The translations under genes and the position numbers were made by a program. The notes under the pieces were generated by a model, which had not been told where the DNA came from, did not search any database, and saw nothing but the letters and a program-made list of their open reading frames with translations. DNA of 24,917 bases from Lentisphaeria bacterium (GTDB lineage: Bacteria > Verrucomicrobiota > Lentisphaeria > Victivallales > UBA1829), in contig DPDG01000010.1 in assembly GCA_003526375.1 (NCBI GenBank), positions 1 to 24,917 of the forward strand. Reading direction: 5' to 3'. Shown in pieces: positions 8,382 to 15,655 of this stretch; the first letter of the stretch is position 1, and the number at the start of each line of letters is the position of its first letter.

Positions 8382-9446
8382 ATGAAAGACAATACTGTCA
8401 CGGTAGGCGAATGGGAATGGTGCATAGACGATGAATCGCGTCTTGTGCCGTGGTTCAACATTTATCCTGAAGTGGAGGAGAAGTATACGGTCAAGACCAC
8501 GGATACTGCCAGAATCTTCAAGGTGCAGGACTCCAAAAAGAGATCCTATTATGTGAAGCATGATACTCCGAACAGCATCAAAGAGCATCTGATCGCCTGG
8601 TTTTCTTCGAGAGCGAAGATCCTTTATGAATCCGGGCAGATTCTGAAAGGTGCGGGTATTCCGTGCGCGGATTATCCCGGATGGGGAAAATCCGGCACCG
8701 AATCCATGGTTCTGTCCGTCGAGATACCAGACACCATGACCGCACTGGAATACTGGTTCCGGATTGCCCCTCACAGCAGTGCGGTGCGGCGTGAATTTCT
8801 CTCCAATCTTTCCGCTCTGATCGGGCTTTATGCAAAAAATTTCATCGTTCAATATGACTTGAGCCTGGAAAACATCCTGATCAGGACCAACGGTTCCGAA
8901 ATGTATGTGATCAATCCCGGCGAGGTGGAAAAGCGTTACGGCGGACTCTCCCGCGCGGAAAAGATCGCGATTCTCAAGCCGTTTGTCGAAATGCGCGGCG
9001 AAATTTCTTCCGATTCCGCCACGATTGCGATTCTTGAATCCGGTGTCGCCGAAGACTCACTGGATGCTTCCGATCTCTGGCATGACGCCATTGACGCGGA
9101 GGAAGAGGACATTGAGGAAAATTACTGGCCGGAGAATTCCGATAAAGTGATTCTGGATGATTCCGGACCGCTCTGTCGTATTGTCCGCGACGGCGAGAAC
9201 GTGACCCATATCCGCAATACGATCTGGCATTCGGAGATTCCGCTTCCCGATGATTCCAATTCCATTGCGGAGGAGGTTTCGGAGGAGGAGGCGGAGAAAA
9301 TCTGGATGGATTCTTTCAAAGCCCAGCTTCTGCGCCGGCAGCTTCCGCGTGTCCCGCTTTCCTGGGAACGCCGCGCCGACGGAACCAATATCATCCGTTA
9401 CGCCGATACCGTGGACGGCATTCTCGACAGCGGATTCGACCAGTAA
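8382..9446 (+). CDS. WaaP/Kdo-kinase-like protein with altered catalytic motifs
   Basis: Likely a small protein-kinase-fold protein of the lipopolysaccharide-kinase type, possibly acting on a cell-envelope sugar. Family assignment is by pattern only. From the ATG at 8382 it has 354 residues. The ATP lysine candidate is Lys59 (YYVKHD). The catalytic loop reads QYDLSLEN, with Asp159 and Asn164 kept but the usual first His replaced by Gln157. The metal-binding DFG position reads INPGEV, with Asn178 where Asp is expected. Residues after about 225 form an acidic tail (AEEEDIEENYW; SEEEAEKIW) with no recognised domain. The start is uncertain: no good ribosome site precedes ATG 8382, and TTG 8370 is in frame. 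It follows the ABC ATPase by about 100 bases and may share its transcript. Confidence 0.55.
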   Translation: MKDNTVTVGEWEWCIDDESRLVPWFNIYPEVEEKYTVKTTDTARIFKVQDSKKRSYYVKHDTPNSIKEHLIAWFSSRAKILYESGQILKGAGIPCADYPGWGKSGTESMVLSVEIPDTMTALEYWFRIAPHSSAVRREFLSNLSALIGLYAKNFIVQYDLSLENILIRTNGSEMYVINPGEVEKRYGGLSRAEKIAILKPFVEMRGEISSDSATIAILESGVAEDSLDASDLWHDAIDAEEEDIEENYWPENSDKVILDDSGPLCRIVRDGENVTHIRNTIWHSEIPLPDDSNSIAEEVSEEEAEKIWMDSFKAQLLRRQLPRVPLSWERRADGTNIIRYADTVDGILDSGFDQ

Positions 9447-9499
9447 CGGGTATTCCGTTCTGCACCGCCGGGAATGTCCCGTTATTCGGAATATTTTTT
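9445..9499 (+). terminator. Possible terminator between convergent genes
   Basis: AACGGG (9445-9450) pairs with CCCGTT (9478-9483), and ATTCC (9452-9456) with GGAAT (9471-9475), leaving a small bulge. A run of six T follows at 9494-9499, ten bases beyond the stem, further than in a classical terminator. The structure overlaps the stop codons of both convergent genes. Confidence 0.3.
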
Positions 9500-10294
9500 G
9501 AAGTAGGCGGAGGGAGAGCTGCCCGTATGTTTCCTGAAGAAACGTGAGAATTCCGTGGCATTGCCGAAACCGCATTTTTCTGCAATCTGCTGTATCTGCA
9601 ACTGCTTTTCCGTCCTCAACAGACGGATCGCCAGTCCAAGACGGCATTTCTGAAGATACTCATATGGCGGCAGTCCGATGATGGTTTTGAAGACTCTCCG
9701 GTAATGTACGAGGGTGATTCCAAGTGCGGCGGCGCAGTGTCCGAAATCGTATTGCCGTTCCGGCGCGGAGAAGATCTGATTGGCATCGGCTTGAATCTGT
9801 CTCTCATATTTGTTCCGGCTTTGTTGCAGAAAGTGTTCCGAATAGATGAGCGCGATGAATTTTTCCGCCAGCAGGGGAAGCCGGTACCGTTTGAGCGGCA
9901 GAGGTTTGTAAAACATTTCATGGATATCGTCCAGAATCAGTTGGAACGGAACCGGATCGGTGATTTTCAGATATCCCTGCGGGAAATCCTGCCGGAGAGT
10001 CGCTTCGATCCATGGGGCGCGGATACCGTCCAGATCAAAACAAAAGCTGTTTCGCGAAGCTCCCGGAGCCACTTTCCACTGATTTTTCTGCCCTCTGAAT
10101 CTGAAGAATACGAAAGGCGCTGCAATCGTTTCCGCTTCCGAATCCGTGATGCGCTGCACTTCCGTACCGGTCATCAGTCCGATGCGCAGATGTTCTCGTA
10201 CGGTCGGCCGGGAATCGTGGATGTTCCGGTAGAAGTTGACATAACGGACCGTGAGCGAGTCAAAATAATTATCCGGAATGTTCGTTTCTGTCAT
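9482..10294 (-). CDS. AraC-family transcriptional regulator
   Basis: DNA-binding regulator of 270 residues. The last 100 residues hold the two helix-turn-helix motifs of the family: the first around CAAALGITLVHYRRVFKT, the second in IQQIAEKCGFGNATEFSRFF, followed by the closing GSSPSAYFKKY. The N-terminal 160 residues should be the ligand-sensing part but match no named domain by eye. It is transcribed away from the pseudopilin-FrhB-FAD operon that starts at 10417, so it is the obvious candidate to control that operon. Its start codon region contains one arm of a possible direct repeat (10284-10292 and 10304-10312) lying before the pseudopilin promoter. GGGAG lies 13 bases before the ATG, a rather long spacing. 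Confidence 0.9.
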   Translation of the reverse strand: MTETNIPDNYFDSLTVRYVNFYRNIHDSRPTVREHLRIGLMTGTEVQRITDSEAETIAAPFVFFRFRGQKNQWKVAPGASRNSFCFDLDGIRAPWIEATLRQDFPQGYLKITDPVPFQLILDDIHEMFYKPLPLKRYRLPLLAEKFIALIYSEHFLQQSRNKYERQIQADANQIFSAPERQYDFGHCAAALGITLVHYRRVFKTIIGLPPYEYLQKCRLGLAIRLLRTEKQLQIQQIAEKCGFGNATEFSRFFRKHTGSSPSAYFKKYSE

Positions 10295-10314
10295 GTTTTA
10301 TCTGTTTCTCCCTC

Positions 10315-10342
10315 TTGAAGAAATAGTGAATATGCTTATAAT
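10315..10342 (+). promoter_or_regulatory. Likely promoter of the pseudopilin-FrhB-FAD operon
   Basis: TTGAAG (10315-10320) and a perfect TATAAT (10337-10342) are 16 bases apart. The same 16-base spacing and a similar -35 occur at the third pseudopilin (23869-23896). GTTTCT repeats at 10284 and 10304, 20 bases apart, and the second copy ends just upstream of the -35; this could be an AraC site, but the repeat is short. Confidence 0.55.
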
Positions 10343-10416
10343 ATAGAACATAAATTTCAAAAAAACAAAAAATGAAATGTTCTTTTTCATCAAATTCAAA
10401 CGAAAAGGGAATGTTA

Positions 10417-11244
10417 ATGAAAAAAACATCTGGAGTCAAAACAGGGCGGCAGCGTCAGGGAGCCGGGCTTATGAATCATTTTACCTTGATAGAACTCATT
10501 ATCGTAATTTCAATCATAGCGATTTTAGCCGCTTTGCTGCTGCCGGCAGTTGAAAAAGCCAGAGGTATGGCGAAAGATCTCTCCTGTCGGAATAACCTCA
10601 GGCAGCTTGGAATTGCACAGGCGGGATATTCCGGCGACTATTATGAATGGATTGTCCCAGCTCAGACCGCTGCCGGTCCGGAATATCATTACTACGGCAC
10701 GATCTGGTTCGGACTTCTGTCAGGGTATGGCGGCAGTAAAAAGAGCCTGACTTCCGGATACGGTCCGAAATATACAGAGAACAGAACCGCCGGTACTTTT
10801 GCATGCCCATCAGAACGTGTTAAATTCAAAGGGGATGGGGAAGGAATGTTCACTTTTGCCCATTATGGAATCAATGCGATTTTAAGCGGAAAAAGCAATT
10901 CCAGAAGCGATATTGCGAATTATCAGAGGCGTTTGAACTGTCTGTTGATACCGTCACAGGCTCTGTTGTTGGCGGATTCCCTCCGGTCTGAGGATTTTGT
11001 CATATCCGCTCCTCAAAATCAGGCATACCGGCACGGTGGGAAGCGAGACCCGCGGGCGGTTGCGGCATCTCCCGGGACAATTCCCGTTCCAACCGGATAC
11101 AGCAATATGCTGTTTATGGATTCTCATGTGGACAAGGAGAAATATCATGTGATCTTGTCATGGTCTCCAATTCCGGCATTGCCCGCGGGGGATGTCTTCA
11201 TTTCCCGCAGAATGTATGTCCGGGGATTCGATCCCCACAAATAA
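10417..11244 (+). CDS. Prepilin-type N-terminal cleavage/methylation domain protein (pseudopilin 1)
   Basis: Membrane-anchored pseudopilin-like protein of 275 residues. A basic leader of 21 residues precedes the transmembrane helix that starts at Phe22 (FTLIELIIVISIIAILAALLLPA), with the conserved Glu at +5. A soluble domain follows with a Cys pair (SCRNN; FACPSE), a YGIN segment, and a C-terminal SNMLFMDSHVD that corresponds to the DGH part of the H-X9-DG signature, with Ser replacing Gly. The start is taken at 10417 because AAAGGG (10405-10409) is well spaced; in-frame ATGs at 10372 and 10411 are less likely. The residue before the cleavage Phe is His rather than Gly. It resembles pseudopilin 3 more than pseudopilin 2 (shared YSGD, WIVP and FGIN/YGIN segments). 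The FrhB-like gene starts 42 bases downstream. Confidence 0.85.
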   Translation: MKKTSGVKTGRQRQGAGLMNHFTLIELIIVISIIAILAALLLPAVEKARGMAKDLSCRNNLRQLGIAQAGYSGDYYEWIVPAQTAAGPEYHYYGTIWFGLLSGYGGSKKSLTSGYGPKYTENRTAGTFACPSERVKFKGDGEGMFTFAHYGINAILSGKSNSRSDIANYQRRLNCLLIPSQALLLADSLRSEDFVISAPQNQAYRHGGKRDPRAVAASPGTIPVPTGYSNMLFMDSHVDKEKYHVILSWSPIPALPAGDVFISRRMYVRGFDPHK

Positions 11245-11286
11245 TATGATTGTTAGACAAACAAAGGGTCACAGAAAGGAATGATT

Positions 11287-12513
11287 ATGTCACAGGAAGG
11301 TTTCAGGCTGCTGCAGCGGGAGTGCATCAACTCCGGTCTTTGTTATGAATGCGGATTGTGTGCGTCGGTTTGCCCGGCGAAAGCGATCGAGCTTAAAATG
11401 TATGACTGGGGGCGCAACCCTGAACTGACCGGCAGATGCACGGACGAAGCGTGTACCCGCTGTTATGATGTCTGTGCGGCGAAACTTGTACCCGTCAGCG
11501 CCATGGAGAAACGTTTCTTCGGACGCGGCCGCAGAATGGATACGGTTGAAAAAGTCGGCGGAGTCTGCCGTTTCGTCGGCACCGGATGTGCGGTTGATCC
11601 GGAAATCCGGGAGATCGGAGTCTCCGGCGGCGTGGCGACCTCGCTTATGATTTTCGCTCTTGAAAAGGGATATGTGGACGGTTGTGTCCTCGCAGGATGG
11701 GATGCGGAAAAACCGTGGCTGGCGAAGGCATACGTCGCCACGTCGAAAAAAGATGTGATCGCCTGTTCCGGTTCCAAGTATCAGCCGCATCCGCAGTTGC
11801 TCGGCATCCGGGAGGCGTATGAAATGGGCTTGAAGAAAATCGCCGTCTCCGCTACGCCGTGTCATGCGCAAAGCCTGCGGAAAATGATGATGAACGAAGA
11901 TTTTGCCGACATTTCCGGAATCATCAGGCTGATCTCCTGTAACTTCTGTGCGGCTCACTGGGCGCTTGCCGGAACGAAATGGCTGCTTAAAACATGGCTC
12001 GGAGTCGATATGGAGGCCGTCCGCGAAATGAATTACCGCACCGGTGCGTTTCCCGGAACCATGCGTGTCCGGACGAAAGACGGGCGGATACATGAAAAAG
12101 CGTTCGTGCGCAGCGGCGGTGTGGCGCAACTGGGGCGTTTCACTCCCGAGGAGTGCAGAATCTGCCTCGAAAAAGTCGGCTATGCCGGAGACGTGGTTTT
12201 CGGAGATACATGGTGCCATCCGACCCTGCCGCCGAACTTCGACCTGTTCCCCCCTACGGAGGCGGAGATGCAGGCGGACCCCCGTCTGCGCGAAGCCGCC
12301 GCCAAAGGACTTTCGGCGATCGTTGCCCGCAGTGAATTCGGATTGAAGCTCCTGGAGGAGTGCCGCGATGCCGGACGCATCAGGATGTTTGCCAACACCG
12401 GAGAGGAAACGGAAAAATTCCTGACCGGCGTTGCGTCTGAAAAGCCCACGTGGTATGGACCGTGGATCGATGCGCGCAAACATCGCGGAATGCCTGTAAG
12501 GGAATATATTTGA
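11287..12513 (+). CDS. Coenzyme F420 hydrogenase/dehydrogenase beta-subunit (FrhB) family iron-sulfur flavoprotein
   Basis: Electron-transfer flavoprotein-like enzyme of 408 residues. The N-terminus is a ferredoxin region. A complete CxxCxxCxxxCP motif (Cys19, 22, 25, 29) is followed by a second set (Cys51, 56, 59, 63), so two [4Fe-4S] clusters are possible. Then come the FrhB-type domains (GVSGGVATSL around residue 115; SKYQPHP; VSATPCHAQSLRKM) with further cysteines near SCNFC, EECRICLEK and GDTWC. The family moves electrons between a flavin and Fe-S centres; F420 itself is unlikely to be the cofactor here, but that is inference. GAAAGGA ends six bases before ATG 11287, which is preferred over ATG 11281. 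The FAD oxidoreductase begins 14 bases after its stop, so the two probably work together. Confidence 0.88.
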   Translation: MSQEGFRLLQRECINSGLCYECGLCASVCPAKAIELKMYDWGRNPELTGRCTDEACTRCYDVCAAKLVPVSAMEKRFFGRGRRMDTVEKVGGVCRFVGTGCAVDPEIREIGVSGGVATSLMIFALEKGYVDGCVLAGWDAEKPWLAKAYVATSKKDVIACSGSKYQPHPQLLGIREAYEMGLKKIAVSATPCHAQSLRKMMMNEDFADISGIIRLISCNFCAAHWALAGTKWLLKTWLGVDMEAVREMNYRTGAFPGTMRVRTKDGRIHEKAFVRSGGVAQLGRFTPEECRICLEKVGYAGDVVFGDTWCHPTLPPNFDLFPPTEAEMQADPRLREAAAKGLSAIVARSEFGLKLLEECRDAGRIRMFANTGEETEKFLTGVASEKPTWYGPWIDARKHRGMPVREYI

Positions 12514-12527
12514 GGAGACTGCGTGAG

Positions 12528-13739
12528 ATGGGCACATGCCATGATTATGATGTCACCGTTGCCGGAGGAGGCGTTGCCGGGGCTGCCGCCGCCGTTGCCG
12601 CCGCCCGTCTGGGAGCAAAAACGGTTCTGATCGAGAAAACCTGTACTCCGGGAGGTCTTGCGAGTGCCGGGCTGATCAACATTTATCTGCCTCTCTGCGA
12701 CGGCAATGGAACGCAGGTGACTTTCGGCATTGCCGAAGAACTGATGCGCCGCGCATTGAAATATGGTCCCGGGACGGTTCCGCCGGACTGGATGGCAAAA
12801 CGCAATGCGCCGGAGGCGGAGCGTCTGCGCTGTGTGTTTGCGCCCGCCTCCCTGATTCTTGCCTTGGAGGAACTTCTGCTGGAAAACGGAGTGGATATCT
12901 GGTATGATACGCTCGCCGTCGGCGTCTGCAAAGAAGGAAGGTATTTGCAGAGGCTGTGCGTGGAAAATACGGACGGGCGTTCCGAAATCCGTGCGAAGGC
13001 TTTTGTGGACGCCACCGGCGGCGCATATCTGTCGCGCATGGCGGGCGAGGAGGTTTTCTTTGCCGGAAACGTGTTGTCTTTCTGGGCGCTTGAATATGAG
13101 GGAAAGCGGCTTCCGGGGCGTGACCGTATGGCGCCGGAAATCAATATGCTTGCACGCGGCAACGCCGGCCGGACTTTTATTGCGCCGACCGCGAAGGATG
13201 TGAGTCATTACATGTTGGAAACGCGTGCGATGATGCGGAATTTCTATGCCGGAGAATATGCTGGGAACGGTTATGACCGTTTCACCCGCTGGCCGCTGGT
13301 CGTGCCGTCCATGCCGCAGTTCCGTAAAATTGCCGCACTGAAAGGCCGTTTTGTATTGGAATCGGGGATGGAACAGCGCTGTTTTGAAGATTCCATCGGT
13401 TTGGCTGCCGATTGGAGGAAAAGCGGTCCGGTCTGGGAGATTCCGTTCAGGGCTCTTTGCCCGCAGGGAACGGACAATCTGTTTGCAGCCGGGCGCTGCA
13501 TTTCTTCGACCGGCGACGCGTGGGAGATTACCCGTGTGATTCCGTGTGCCGCACTGACCGGGGAAGCCGCAGGTTATGCCGCGGCACTGCGGGCGGAAAA
13601 TATGACCGCGGAACTCTCTGATTCCGTCCGGAAACTGATGCAGGACCATGGAAATCTGCTTCATTCAATGAATAGTACAGGCAGCGGAGTATCGGGAAGC
13701 CGGAACAATGATGAACGCCGGATGTTGCAATCACCGTGA
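12528..13739 (+). CDS. FAD-dependent oxidoreductase (FAD_oxidored family)
   Basis: Flavoprotein of 403 residues. The Rossmann ADP-binding motif is at the N-terminus: Gly13, Gly15, Gly18 and the ribose-binding Glu36 (VLIEK). GGLASAGLINIYLPLCDG resembles the FAD-dependent oxidoreductases of the PF12831 type found in many Planctomycetes and Lentisphaerota. A second FAD contact is the late DNLFAAGRCISS segment, where the family often has GRxxSS. The start at 12528 is chosen because GAGGAG overlaps the end of the FrhB-like gene; longer in-frame starts would run deep into that gene. Likely partner: the FrhB-like protein could pass electrons to or from this flavin. The substrate is unknown; a sugar or sugar-acid oxidation is possible given the pseudopilin cassette. 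Its 3' end overlaps the next gene tail to tail by nine bases. Confidence 0.85.
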   Translation: MGTCHDYDVTVAGGGVAGAAAAVAAARLGAKTVLIEKTCTPGGLASAGLINIYLPLCDGNGTQVTFGIAEELMRRALKYGPGTVPPDWMAKRNAPEAERLRCVFAPASLILALEELLLENGVDIWYDTLAVGVCKEGRYLQRLCVENTDGRSEIRAKAFVDATGGAYLSRMAGEEVFFAGNVLSFWALEYEGKRLPGRDRMAPEINMLARGNAGRTFIAPTAKDVSHYMLETRAMMRNFYAGEYAGNGYDRFTRWPLVVPSMPQFRKIAALKGRFVLESGMEQRCFEDSIGLAADWRKSGPVWEIPFRALCPQGTDNLFAAGRCISSTGDAWEITRVIPCAALTGEAAGYAAALRAENMTAELSDSVRKLMQDHGNLLHSMNSTGSGVSGSRNNDERRMLQSP

Positions 13740-15287
13740 TTTTTCTTCGTGATATTCTGCCTCGGCATTGATGTTCCACAGTTGTGATCTGTCTTGATTG
13801 CCGGAGATGATCAGCCTTACCGCGCTCATTGCGGAAAGCATGGAGTGATCCATATTGTTATAGCGGTGCTGTCCGTTGCGCCCGATGCAGTAGAGATTTC
13901 CGACCGTATCGAGCCAGTTCCGGATCACTCCGAAGTTTTCATAGCTTCCAAAATAGGCGGGATAGGCTTTCCTGACCTTGATGCGGACGGAAGATGTGAC
14001 GGAAGATGCGTCGATGACTCCGATTTTTTCAAGTTCGCCTGCCGCGAAGTCGATGAACTGCCGGTCGTCCATCTGCCAGAGTTCGTCTCCCTCGCTGCAG
14101 AAATATTCGAGTCCGAGCCAGACCTTGTGAAGCGGGTCTTTCAACATATAAGGCGACCAGTTGTTGAATATCTGGAGACGCCCGATCCTGACGTCCGGTT
14201 CCTGAATGTAGATCCAGCAGTCCGGAACGATGTCGTTGATCGTCTGCAGTCCGGTCCGGTTTTTCAGTTTCAGCCGGTCCGTTTCCAGTCCGACCGCGAT
14301 GAAATCCCTGTAAGGAAGTTCCACCGCGTTCCGGTAGACATCCGGGGGGACGACATTCTGCCCGATGCTTTCGATCAGGTCTTTGACCGGCATGGAGGAT
14401 AAAACATAATCCGCCTGAAACGTGACCTCTTTCCCTTCCGAAACGGCTGTGACGGAAACGAGTTTTCCATCCTTGAGTTTCATTGCGGCGACTTTCATGT
14501 TTCTGTGGATTTCCCCGCCGAGGGCTTCGATCTCCTCCGCCAGAGATTCCCAGAACTGCCCGGGACCCTTTTTGGGGTAAAGGAATTCGTCAATCAGCGA
14601 CGTTTCGACCTTTCCGCTTCCGGTGAACTTTTTCCGCAATACATTGCAGACCAGTTCCCTGATCGAGACACCACGGATGCGCTGTACTCCCCAGGACGCT
14701 GAAATTGCATCCGGGTTGCGTCCCCAGACTTTTTCCGTGTATTTTTCGAAGAACATACGATAGAGGGGGGCGCCGAAACGGTTGATCATGAAGTCTTTCA
14801 GAGAGATTTCCTTTCTTTTGAAGCACATGGAGCAGAGGCAGCCGAATGCGGCGCATACCGTGCGGCGGATTCCCATGTTCAGAAAGGTGCGCGGTTTGAG
14901 CGATATGGGGTAGTCGAAGAATTTTCTCAGATAAAGAATGCGTGAAAATCTGTTCCGAAGCAGCAATACGCGGTCCTCTGTTTCCGGATCAGGACCGCCG
15001 GGGACGTATTTTTTGGAGGAATGCAGAAGTTTATCGTCCAGAGCGGGAAACCCTTGAACCGGCATGTGTTCTTTCCAGAATTCCATGACTTCCCGGCTTT
15101 TGGAGAAAAAGCGGTGTCCGCCGAGATCCATCCGGTTTCCGTCATGGGATACCGTTCTGGAAATTCCGCCGATCTCGTTTGTTTCTTCCAAAATGACAGG
15201 CTGGATGCCGGGAGCTTGCTTCAATAAACAATACGCCGCTGTCAAACCTGCCGGACCGGCTCCAATGATAATGGCTCTTTTCTTCAT
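13731..15287 (-). CDS. NAD(P)/FAD-dependent oxidoreductase, PRK07208 type (UDP-galactopyranose-mutase-like)
   Basis: Amine-oxidase-fold flavoprotein of 518 residues. GAGPAG (9-14) with a later Glu binds FAD. GGISRTVSHDGNRMDLGGHRFFSKS is the family hallmark, and further conserved stretches are FFEKYTEKVWG, RIGRLQIFNNWSPYM, WLGLEYFCSEGD and the C-terminal GRNGQHRYNNMDHSM. Members are annotated either as UDP-galactopyranose mutases or as protoporphyrinogen-oxidase-like, and the true reaction of this subgroup is not settled. A role in envelope or capsular sugar metabolism is the best guess. The stop region is shared with the convergent FAD oxidoreductase gene (13731-13739). The next gene is divergent and encodes a phosphodiester glycosidase. 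A plausible promoter lies at 15330-15357. Confidence 0.9.
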   Translation of the reverse strand: MKKRAIIIGAGPAGLTAAYCLLKQAPGIQPVILEETNEIGGISRTVSHDGNRMDLGGHRFFSKSREVMEFWKEHMPVQGFPALDDKLLHSSKKYVPGGPDPETEDRVLLLRNRFSRILYLRKFFDYPISLKPRTFLNMGIRRTVCAAFGCLCSMCFKRKEISLKDFMINRFGAPLYRMFFEKYTEKVWGRNPDAISASWGVQRIRGVSIRELVCNVLRKKFTGSGKVETSLIDEFLYPKKGPGQFWESLAEEIEALGGEIHRNMKVAAMKLKDGKLVSVTAVSEGKEVTFQADYVLSSMPVKDLIESIGQNVVPPDVYRNAVELPYRDFIAVGLETDRLKLKNRTGLQTINDIVPDCWIYIQEPDVRIGRLQIFNNWSPYMLKDPLHKVWLGLEYFCSEGDELWQMDDRQFIDFAAGELEKIGVIDASSVTSSVRIKVRKAYPAYFGSYENFGVIRNWLDTVGNLYCIGRNGQHRYNNMDHSMLSAMSAVRLIISGNQDRSQLWNINAEAEYHEEKSR

Positions 15288-15329
15288 TCCCGGATTTCCC
15301 GTTTCACCCTGTTTTCGAAAATAAAAATC

Positions 15330-15357
15330 AATATATTCCTTTTTCCCGTGATTTCAA
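15330..15357 (-). promoter_or_regulatory. Candidate promoter of the PRK07208-type gene
   Basis: Read on the minus strand: TTGAAA at 15357-15352 and TATATT at 15335-15330, 16 bases apart, about 45 bases before the start codon. Confidence 0.45.
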
Positions 15358-15495
15358 ACTGTATTTTCTGAAATGGTTTCCCTGATGTGCTGTCCTGCCG
15401 CGCCGTTCGGCATTTCAGAAACGGGGAAGCCGCAGGAGAACGTGCGGCGGCGCATTGCCGCAAATAAAACATGATGCGTTTTATTGGAAAAAAAC

Positions 15496-15524
15496 TTGCA
15501 AAAACCGTGCGGCGGGGATATCCT
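15496..15524 (+). promoter_or_regulatory. Candidate promoter of the phosphodiester glycosidase gene
   Basis: TTGCAA (15496-15501) and TATCCT (15519-15524) are 17 bases apart. The leader to the start codon would be about 125 bases. The AATAAAAC/GTTTTATT inverted repeat ends 10 bases upstream of the -35. Confidence 0.35.
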
Positions 15525-15655
15525 GTAAAGGAGCATGGGCAAAGCCGTTGCATCTGGCATGACAGATCCATTCCGTGCCATATTCCGGCGACATCGCTCC
15601 TGACGGATTTATTCTGAGGCGGAGATGATTCACAGTGATGAGAAGGGGTTGAAAT

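Larger units (their letters stand above)
15288..15655. promoter_or_regulatory. Divergent intergenic region with two inverted repeats
   Basis: This 368-base gap separates the PRK07208-type gene from the glycosidase gene. It holds one promoter candidate on each strand, an 11-bp inverted repeat with 35-base spacing (TTTCTGAAATG at 15365-15375, CATTTCAGAAA at 15411-15421) and an 8-bp inverted repeat with a 7-base centre (AATAAAAC at 15463-15470, GTTTTATT at 15478-15485). The second lies just upstream of the plus-strand -35 and could be an operator. I see no convincing gene here. Confidence 0.45.

Noticed and set aside
11290..12537. 415-codon open frame antisense to the FrhB-like gene
   Set aside because: Antisense shadow; product has no recognisable domain and no ribosome site.
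12180..13664. 494-codon open frame antisense to the FAD oxidoreductase gene
   Set aside because: Antisense shadow spanning two real genes; low-complexity His/Arg-rich product.
15534..15602. Short plus-strand frame (ATG 15535, about 22 codons) before the glycosidase gene
   Set aside because: The AAAGGAG is only one base from the ATG, too close for initiation, and the peptide has no distinctive feature.
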